From the NCBI GenBank assembly GCA_021809305.1, contig JAKBAF010000108.1:1-5282 (forward strand): a stretch of DNA of 5,282 nt, given 5' to 3'. Both the position numbers and the translations under genes were made by a program. This document shows positions 1 through 4,430 of this stretch, in pieces. Source of the DNA: a bacterium (GTDB taxonomy: Bacteria > Chlamydiota > Chlamydiia > Chlamydiales > JAFEGQ01). Positions within the stretch are counted from its first letter, which is position 1. Each line of letters starts with the position of its first letter. Under the pieces are notes generated by a model, which worked only from the letters and a program-made list of their open reading frames with translations, was not told the DNA's origin and did no database searches.

Positions 1-80
1 GAGGAGACGACCCCCCATTTCGGAATGGGAATGCCATACTTCGCAAGGATCTCTTTTGCCTGATATTCGTGGGTGTTCAT
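1..80 (-). CDS. sucC: Succinyl-CoA ligase (ADP-forming) beta subunit, N-terminal fragment
   Basis: Partial gene on the minus strand; only the first 26 codons are in the window and the rest lies beyond the left edge. The reading is MNTHEYQAKEILAKYGIPIP followed by KWGVVS. The N-terminal 'HEYQAKE..AKYGIP.P' signature is typical of SucC, where it begins the ATP-grasp fold. SucC with SucD forms the TCA-cycle enzyme that interconverts succinyl-CoA and succinate with ATP formation. The ATG at 78-80 is preceded by a strong Shine-Dalgarno GGGGAG (plus-strand 87-92) at 6-nt spacing, which supports this start. It is divergent from ftsY, as in Chlamydia, where sucC and sucD neighbour ftsY. Too short for the ORF listing but unambiguous in sequence; the identity rests on 26 residues. 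Confidence 0.85.
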   Translation of the reverse strand, partial: MNTHEYQAKEILAKYGIPIPKWGVVS

Positions 81-191
81 CGCTCTCTCCCCAGGGAACC
101 ATACGGGAACCCCTATAAAATCGCACCCTACCACGATTACGCTCTTCTATGCTACGTTGTTTCTGATCTTAACTGAGAAACGAGCGGTCAC
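81..191. promoter_or_regulatory. Divergent sucC/ftsY intergenic promoter region
   Basis: This 111-bp gap between two diverging start codons must carry promoters in both directions unless either gene is read from further away. An AT-rich tract at 114-121 (TATAAAAT on the plus strand) is the best -10-like sequence for ftsY. A second, TATGCT at 148-153, is possible. Neither has a convincing TTGACA-like -35 at 16-18 nt. On the minus strand the same AT tract reads TTTTATAGG and could act for sucC, again with a poor -35. The Shine-Dalgarno of sucC (87-92) lies at the left end. No operator or riboswitch is evident. The function as a promoter region follows from gene layout; the exact elements are not resolved. 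Confidence 0.45.
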
Positions 192-1115
192 GTGCTAAAT
201 TTTTTTAAGGGCAGCCTAAGACGCGTCAAAGAAGCCTACAAACGCACCACCTCTTTTCTCGGCAGAGGAATTCGCGATCTCTTCTCGGGGAAGATCGACG
301 CTGAAACATTAGAGAAGTTAGAAGAGCTACTCTTCCAAGCCGATCTCGGTGTCACCTGCGCCACCGAGCTCACAGCCGAGGTCGCCACACTCCTGCGGAA
401 AAACCCCACCGCCACACCAGATGCCATTCTCCACCTTCTTAAAGACAAGCTCATCGCCCTACTCCAAGCCCAGCACCGCGAGCTCAAGTGCGCCCCAGCT
501 GGCCTCCCCACAGTCCTCCTCATCGTTGGCGTCAATGGCAACGGCAAGACAACCTCCATCGCAAAACTCGCCCACCTCTTCGCTGCCTCAGGTGAAAAGG
601 TCATACTAGGCGCCGCCGACACCTTCCGCGCCGCCGCCATCGATCAGCTCACTACCTGGTCAGAGCGCATAGGGTGCGACATCGTCGCACACAACCCCGG
701 CGCCGACCCCTCAGCTGTCGTCTTCGATACAATCACCGCCGCCCTCGCCCGGAAAGCCACCAAAGTCTTAATCGATACCGCCGGCCGCCTCCACACAAAG
801 ACCGACCTCATGCAAGAGCTCGCCAAAATCCGCCGCGTCTCCTCCAAACTCCTACCCGATAGCCCCCACGAAACCCTCCTTGTCCTCGACGCCACAACCG
901 GCCAAAACGCCATCGATCAAGCACGCACCTTCAACGAATTCACCCCCCTCACAGGCATCATCCTCACCAAACTCGATGGCACCGCCAAAGGCGGCATCGT
1001 CGTCGCCATCGAACAGGGACTCCGCATCCCCGTCAAATTCGTCGGCCTCGGCGAATCAATTGGCGACCTCGTTCCCTTTGATCCTGAGGCGTTTGCCTCA
1101 TCTCTTTTCGCTTAA
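192..1115 (+). CDS. ftsY: Signal recognition particle receptor GTPase FtsY
   Basis: FtsY is the membrane-associated SRP receptor. It pairs with Ffh in a mutual GTPase complex to hand ribosomes making membrane proteins to SecYEG. The 307-aa product has a basic amphipathic N-terminus (FFKGSLRRVKEAYKR), a helical N domain to about residue 95, and a complete G domain: GVNGNGKT P-loop (113-120), DTFRAAA (143-149), DTAGR (195-199), TKLDG (259-263) and the closing GLGE (285-288). It lacks the long acidic A domain of E. coli FtsY, so it is a short form like that of Chlamydia. The start is GTG at 192-194, the first usable start after an in-frame TGA at 174-176, with no clear Shine-Dalgarno. The middle of the gene is strikingly rich in C-ending codons compared with its ends and with rseP. 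It is divergent from sucC and convergent with rseP. Confidence 0.96.
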   Translation: MLNFFKGSLRRVKEAYKRTTSFLGRGIRDLFSGKIDAETLEKLEELLFQADLGVTCATELTAEVATLLRKNPTATPDAILHLLKDKLIALLQAQHRELKCAPAGLPTVLLIVGVNGNGKTTSIAKLAHLFAASGEKVILGAADTFRAAAIDQLTTWSERIGCDIVAHNPGADPSAVVFDTITAALARKATKVLIDTAGRLHTKTDLMQELAKIRRVSSKLLPDSPHETLLVLDATTGQNAIDQARTFNEFTPLTGIILTKLDGTAKGGIVVAIEQGLRIPVKFVGLGESIGDLVPFDPEAFASSLFA

Positions 1116-1119
1116 AGCC

Positions 1120-1173
1120 CTTGGGGCGCCGCCCCAAACCCCGCCAAAGGGCCAAGGCCCTCTGGACACCCAT
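1120..1173 (-). repeat. GC-rich double-hairpin repeat, copy A (inverted relative to copy B)
   Basis: Starts 4 nt after the ftsY stop codon. It contains a perfect 7-bp hairpin, TTGGGGC-GCC-GCCCCAA (1121-1137), and a second stem at 1144-1165 (CCAAAGGGC pairing with GCCCTCTGG, one A·C mismatch). Its reverse complement aligns with copy B at 1299-1357 almost throughout, with a handful of substitutions and single-base gaps. From memory it resembles a family of GC-rich intergenic double-hairpin repeats seen in many unrelated bacteria; I cannot verify this here. It may also serve as the ftsY transcript end, although no U-run follows either hairpin. Confidence 0.8.
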
Positions 1174-1201
1174 TACGTTTTCTGTAGCCGTAGCGTTCGT
1201 C

Positions 1202-1216
1202 TTGTAAAAATTACAA
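1202..1216. repeat. Small inverted repeat (6-bp arms)
   Basis: TTGTAA (1202-1207) and TTACAA (1211-1216) are perfect inverted arms around AAA. The site is AT-rich and lies between copy A and the larger central palindrome. On its own a 6-bp hairpin of this composition is weak. It is listed because it adds to the cluster of inverted structures in this gap. Confidence 0.35.
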
Positions 1217-1220
1217 CTCC

Positions 1221-1251
1221 CTTATCGAAAAGACGGAGCCTTTTCGATAAG
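1221..1251. repeat. Perfect 12-bp inverted repeat (hairpin) in the ftsY/rseP convergent gap
   Basis: CTTATCGAAAAG (1221-1232) and CTTTTCGATAAG (1240-1251) are exact reverse complements around the 7-nt loop ACGGAGC. It sits midway between the two inverted copies of the GC-rich repeat, with its centre at about 1236. As RNA it would form a stable hairpin from either strand. No poly-U tract follows on the plus strand (AGATTAAAT), and on the minus strand the first Ts come only after GGAGTTG. It is therefore not a textbook intrinsic terminator. It could be a bidirectional terminator of unusual form, an RNA 3'-end stabiliser, a protein-binding palindrome, or the core of a small inserted element. Confidence 0.75.
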
Positions 1252-1298
1252 AGATTAAATGTTCTTGCCAAATAGGACTAAAGGCAAAACTATAACAT

Positions 1299-1357
1299 AT
1301 GGGGAGTCCAGAGGGCACAAGCCCTCTGGCGGGGGTTTGGGGGCGGAGTCCCCCAAA
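1299..1357 (+). repeat. GC-rich double-hairpin repeat, copy B
   Basis: Contains two perfect hairpins: CCAGAGGGC-ACAA-GCCCTCTGG (1308-1329, 9 bp) and TTTGGGGG-CGGAGT-CCCCCAAA (1336-1357, 8 bp). It ends 6 nt before the rseP stop codon, so for rseP the second hairpin comes directly after the stop. It is the inverted counterpart of copy A. Where copy B has one extra G in an arm of the outer hairpin, it has a matching extra C in the other arm, so the pairing is preserved despite sequence divergence. It probably doubles as the rseP transcript end, but no U-run follows in the rseP direction. Confidence 0.8.
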
Positions 1358-1363
1358 TATTGT

Positions 1364-3295
1364 TTAAAAGAAGCCGTGGAAGAGGCGGCTTAGATCGTTG
1401 TAGGTGGCAAAGATGATGAAACCGACGAGGAGAATAACGAAGGGAATGACGAGCTTCTCCATGGTCTTTGGCTTGATGCGGCGCCGAGTGATTCCCTCGT
1501 AGGCGGCAAAGCAGACCTGTCCGCCGTCTAGTACTGGTATGGGAAGGAGGTTGAGTATACCGAGGTTGAGGCTGACAAGACCGAGCCAGTAGAGAGCCTC
1601 TGTAACTCCCTTACTCCAGCCAAATTGCATCACTTGAACGATGCCAATTGGGCCCGATAGAAACTTCGGATTGAGGTAGCCTGAAAAAAGTGCCTTGAGG
1701 GTGCGTCCCATTTCGCCAAGAACATTGACAAAGAGGACCTGGGGTGGTGGGTTGTAGCGCACGATGCGATCCTTAATCGGCAGCCCGCCCAATGTCATTG
1801 ACTTCTCGGTGGCATCGATCATTTTGAGGAGCTGAGAGCGCACGGACTCATCTGAAACAGAAGTAGCCCTCTGACGCGCCTCCTGCATTCTCTTTGTAAA
1901 CTCCTCACTTTGACCCAGCGCCTGAGCCGCAAGATAGGCTGGGACTGGAACAATGGGCTTGAGCAGAACGAGGTTTCCCAGCTGGCGTGGTGTTGAGGTC
2001 AAGCCGATAGAGTGGCTTAAGGCTGCTAGATCTTCCCAATGGATCGACCTATCAAAGTCCACATCGGCAAGCTTTGAAGAGATTAAAGGCCAACCCCTTG
2101 ACTCCCTCTCAACAATCACCTGAACCTGGTGGCTCTGAAGCGCCTTGAGAATCTCTGCGCCCAGACTAACCGGCGCCCCATCGACAGCGACAATACGATC
2201 CCCTGGCTGTAGGATATCGCCGTTAGCGCGCTTAATCGCGCTCGCGACAAAGAGCGCCTCGCATTCAGGATCAATGCAATTTAGGGGCCCCGTCACTGTG
2301 CCATCACTTGTAAAGCCGTAGGGGATAAAGAGCGGGGTCTCGCCGTGTGAGCCCGCCAACGCCTCAAACTGCCAGTCGCTCACCTCATCGCGAAGCTCGG
2401 GGCTTAAGGCAAATTCGGTTAAGGGGAGCCGAGCGGTCCGGATAAGGCGCGTCTCGCCTCCTCTCTCAACTGTTATAAGAGCGTGAGAGCTGTTGAGTAG
2501 GTGTTGCAGCTGGGCATATGAGAAGAGGAGCTCTCCATCTACCCACAAGAGCCGGTCACCCGTTTGAATACCGGATGCGGCAATTGCTGGGGTGGCCGCC
2601 TTGTTTGAGGCGTTATCGTAGATCAGATAGCTAGCAGATAAGACCCCAAGGGTCATGATATCGCGATCAACGCTCATGGGATTGTGGTAGGGGGCGACAT
2701 CGAGCGAGAAGGGGGTAGCAAGACCTTTAGTGTAGTCGACTTTGAACCCTTCGACACGAACCTCTTTTCCCGACATCATCGGGGCGTAAAGGTGATCCGA
2801 AGCTGACTTAACAGGATGACCATCATATGAGGTTATGATATCGCCCGGCCGAATGCCATCTGCATAAAGAGCCGATTCAGTATCGACCCATCCCAGGCGC
2901 TGTGTAAACTCAGAAAAGGGCTTCTCGCGCCCTCCAAATATCCACATCCCAGTGAAGAGAAGAAAAGCAAAAACGATGTTTATAATGGGTCCTGCTAACG
3001 CCACCTTGATCCGATTGAGTGGACGCGCTTGGAAGAAGCCACCTGGCACTTCATGAGGCTGAAGGTCGCCCTTCGGGTCGGTGCCGGCCATCCGTACGTA
3101 GCCACCGAAGGGCAGCCAGCCAATGCGCCACTCAACATCGCCGCGCATCCAGCGCACAATGGGGCGCCCAAAACCAATGCTAAATGCCTCTACCTTAATC
3201 CCAACGTGCCTGGCCATGAAGTAATGGCCGAGCTCATGGATAAAGACGAGAAGACCGAGGCCAAGAGCGGCTAAAATTAATGTAAGAATGGCCAT
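1364..3295 (-). CDS. rseP: RseP/YaeL site-2 intramembrane zinc protease
   Basis: Inner-membrane M50-family metalloprotease that cuts transmembrane substrates within the bilayer. In E. coli it releases sigma-E by cleaving RseA and clears signal-peptide remnants; the substrate here is unknown. Zinc site: HELGH (residues 20-24) in the first membrane segment and N-LLPIPV-LDGG (582-592) near the end, with D590 the expected third ligand. Other family marks are GFGRP (41-45), LPFGGYVRM (61-69) and SGPIGIV (547-553). Hydrophobic segments lie at about 1-19, 97-118, 565-590 and 613-632. Between them is a very long extracytoplasmic region with three PDZ-like GD....DG motifs (151-159, 246-254, 365-373). 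At 643 aa it is much longer than E. coli RseP (450 aa) but close to the roughly 620-aa chlamydial form. The ATG at 3293-3295 has AGGA (plus-strand 3303-3306) at 7-nt spacing, and a promoter lies just upstream. Confidence 0.95.
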   Translation of the reverse strand: MAILTLILAALGLGLLVFIHELGHYFMARHVGIKVEAFSIGFGRPIVRWMRGDVEWRIGWLPFGGYVRMAGTDPKGDLQPHEVPGGFFQARPLNRIKVALAGPIINIVFAFLLFTGMWIFGGREKPFSEFTQRLGWVDTESALYADGIRPGDIITSYDGHPVKSASDHLYAPMMSGKEVRVEGFKVDYTKGLATPFSLDVAPYHNPMSVDRDIMTLGVLSASYLIYDNASNKAATPAIAASGIQTGDRLLWVDGELLFSYAQLQHLLNSSHALITVERGGETRLIRTARLPLTEFALSPELRDEVSDWQFEALAGSHGETPLFIPYGFTSDGTVTGPLNCIDPECEALFVASAIKRANGDILQPGDRIVAVDGAPVSLGAEILKALQSHQVQVIVERESRGWPLISSKLADVDFDRSIHWEDLAALSHSIGLTSTPRQLGNLVLLKPIVPVPAYLAAQALGQSEEFTKRMQEARQRATSVSDESVRSQLLKMIDATEKSMTLGGLPIKDRIVRYNPPPQVLFVNVLGEMGRTLKALFSGYLNPKFLSGPIGIVQVMQFGWSKGVTEALYWLGLVSLNLGILNLLPIPVLDGGQVCFAAYEGITRRRIKPKTMEKLVIPFVILLVGFIIFATYNDLSRLFHGFF

Positions 3296-3363
3296 CTATA
3301 CGTCCTATCCTGAGGAGATCTTTTTTGCGATACAAACGGTTTTAATAGAAGGAATTAGCATTC

Positions 3364-3391
3364 AGTATACCTCGTACCCTGAAAAAGTCAA
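3364..3391 (-). promoter_or_regulatory. Sigma70-type promoter for rseP
   Basis: On the minus strand, TTGACT (plus 3386-3391) and TATACT (plus 3364-3369) are separated by 16 nt, each one or two changes from consensus. Transcription would start near 3357, leaving a leader of about 60 nt before the rseP ATG. It lies wholly within the 136-bp ytgD-rseP gap and points at rseP. This suggests rseP can be transcribed independently of the upstream metal-transport genes. Based on sequence match only. Confidence 0.65.
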
Positions 3392-3420
3392 CGGACGAAG
3401 CCATCGATTTCACCTAGGGG

Positions 3421-3440
3421 TTATCCAGGGGTCATCCAGG
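3421..3440 (-). repeat. Short tandem duplication at the ytgD stop codon
   Basis: TTATCCAGG (3421-3429) and TCATCCAGG (3432-3440) are near-identical with an 11-nt period. Read in the gene direction they are CCTGGATGA, containing the ytgD stop TGA, and CCTGGATAA in another frame. It looks like a small slippage duplication that placed or duplicated the gene end; two copies could also be chance. Confidence 0.4.
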
Positions 3441-4430
3441 AAACCCCTCGAGCTCTTCTGATCTCGGAGAGGCCACCCTAACACGTTTTAAAATAAAATG
3501 CGTCGCAAGAGACGCTCCATAGAAGAGGCCAAGATAGCAGACGACAAGGCCACCTGTCGATAGGGGCAGGCCGTAGGTGGAGAGGACCCCACGCGCCGTT
3601 GCCACACCAAAGAGCGAAGCTAGGGCCCCAATAAGCGAGGCTATCACAAGAAGTGACCCTAAACGATGGGTCAAGAGCCGGGCTGAGAGTATGGGTGCAA
3701 CAAGAAAAGCAAGGAGCATAAGAACGCCAACTGCACGGAAGGCGCTAACGGCACCGAGTGAGACCTCTGCCATCAGGATATAGCTGATGAGGGCAGAGGG
3801 CCAACCGAGCGATCTTGCAAAGCCCGGATCGAAGGTCGTCACAACGAAAGGTCGAAAGAAGAGAAGGGTAGTAAGGAGGTTAACCCCAAGAACAATATAG
3901 ACGAGTTTTAAATCAGCTACATGGAGGGCATCGGGATTACCCATGATGACCTCAGCACCGAGATGGAGGTTTCGTGTGAAGAGGCTCACAAGAAGGATGC
4001 CAACAGCAAAGAGGGTCGAGAAGACAAGGCCATTAGCCGCATCCTCTTGGAGGCGAGCATACCGGGTGAGAAGCGCTGTTAAAAGGGTTGTGAGCAGACC
4101 GGCAAAAAGGGCAGCAATCACAAGTGTCGGAATACCAAGTGTGGCAAAGACGCCATCGTGCTCTAGGGCTCCCCTCTGAAGAAGAAGAAAGGCGACCACA
4201 ATTCCCAAAAGTACCGTGTGGGAGAGCGAATTGGCAAGCATCGCCATACGGCGGAAGACCAGGAAGGAGCCAATGAGGGCGCTCGAGATCGAGACCCCGA
4301 TAAGCACAAGGAGCTGTATCTCATCGGAGGCAAGCTCAGATAGGCTCTGGTTGCCCCTAGCCCAATCAAAGAGGCGACGGAGTAGGAGGAAGAGGACATC
4401 AAAGAAGTGAGCTCCGCGGTAGGGGTTCAT
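3432..4430 (-). CDS. ytgD: Iron/manganese ABC transporter permease, YtgD/TroD-like
   Basis: A 332-aa integral membrane protein of the ABC-3 family (TroCD/MntB/ZnuB), which forms the channel for periplasmically delivered iron, manganese or zinc. The sequence is mostly hydrophobic, with about eight or nine probable membrane helices. Family marks are the RRMAMLANSLSHTVLLGI stretch (60-77), EDAANGLVFS (129-138, the expected ATPase-contact region), FARSLGWPSALIS (204-216) and RAVGVLMLLAFLVAPILSAR (232-251). The ATG at 4428-4430 overlaps the stop of ytgC as ATGA, with GGGAG (plus 4436-4440) 5 nt upstream, so the two are probably translationally coupled. As I recall, YtgD of Chlamydia is the second permease of the YtgABCD importer and dxr follows it; here rseP follows. 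Metal specificity cannot be read from the permease alone. Confidence 0.92.
   Translation of the reverse strand: MNPYRGAHFFDVLFLLLRRLFDWARGNQSLSELASDEIQLLVLIGVSISSALIGSFLVFRRMAMLANSLSHTVLLGIVVAFLLLQRGALEHDGVFATLGIPTLVIAALFAGLLTTLLTALLTRYARLQEDAANGLVFSTLFAVGILLVSLFTRNLHLGAEVIMGNPDALHVADLKLVYIVLGVNLLTTLLFFRPFVVTTFDPGFARSLGWPSALISYILMAEVSLGAVSAFRAVGVLMLLAFLVAPILSARLLTHRLGSLLVIASLIGALASLFGVATARGVLSTYGLPLSTGGLVVCYLGLFYGASLATHFILKRVRVASPRSEELEGFPG

Noticed and set aside
236..913. Minus-strand open frames opposite ftsY (134 and 89 aa)
   Set aside because: They mirror the C-rich ftsY coding strand, give Arg/Ser-rich products without recognisable motifs, and overlap a fully supported gene.
880..1275. 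131-aa plus-strand frame running from ftsY into the convergent gap
   Set aside because: It begins inside ftsY in another frame, gives a Ser/Pro-rich product, and its tail is simply the translation of the repeat and palindrome.
1116..1363. Classical intrinsic terminators for ftsY and rseP
   Set aside because: Several strong hairpins exist, but none is followed by a U-run in the direction of the gene it would serve; termination by them remains possible but is not shown.
1112..1368. TTAAA on both sides of the repeat block as a target-site duplication of a miniature transposable element
   Set aside because: Both TTAAA strings coincide with the stop codons of ftsY and rseP and are not flush with the repeat ends; five AT bases next to TAA stops are expected by chance.
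2995..3274. Short frames on both strands over the 5' part of rseP
   Set aside because: Both overlap the HELGH/LPFGGYV-encoding region of rseP, have no motif or plausible ribosome binding site, and look like shadows.
3412..3460. Hairpin terminator after ytgD
   Set aside because: Only 5-6 bp GGGGT/ACCCC pairings with large loops and no U-tract can be drawn, so it is not supportable.
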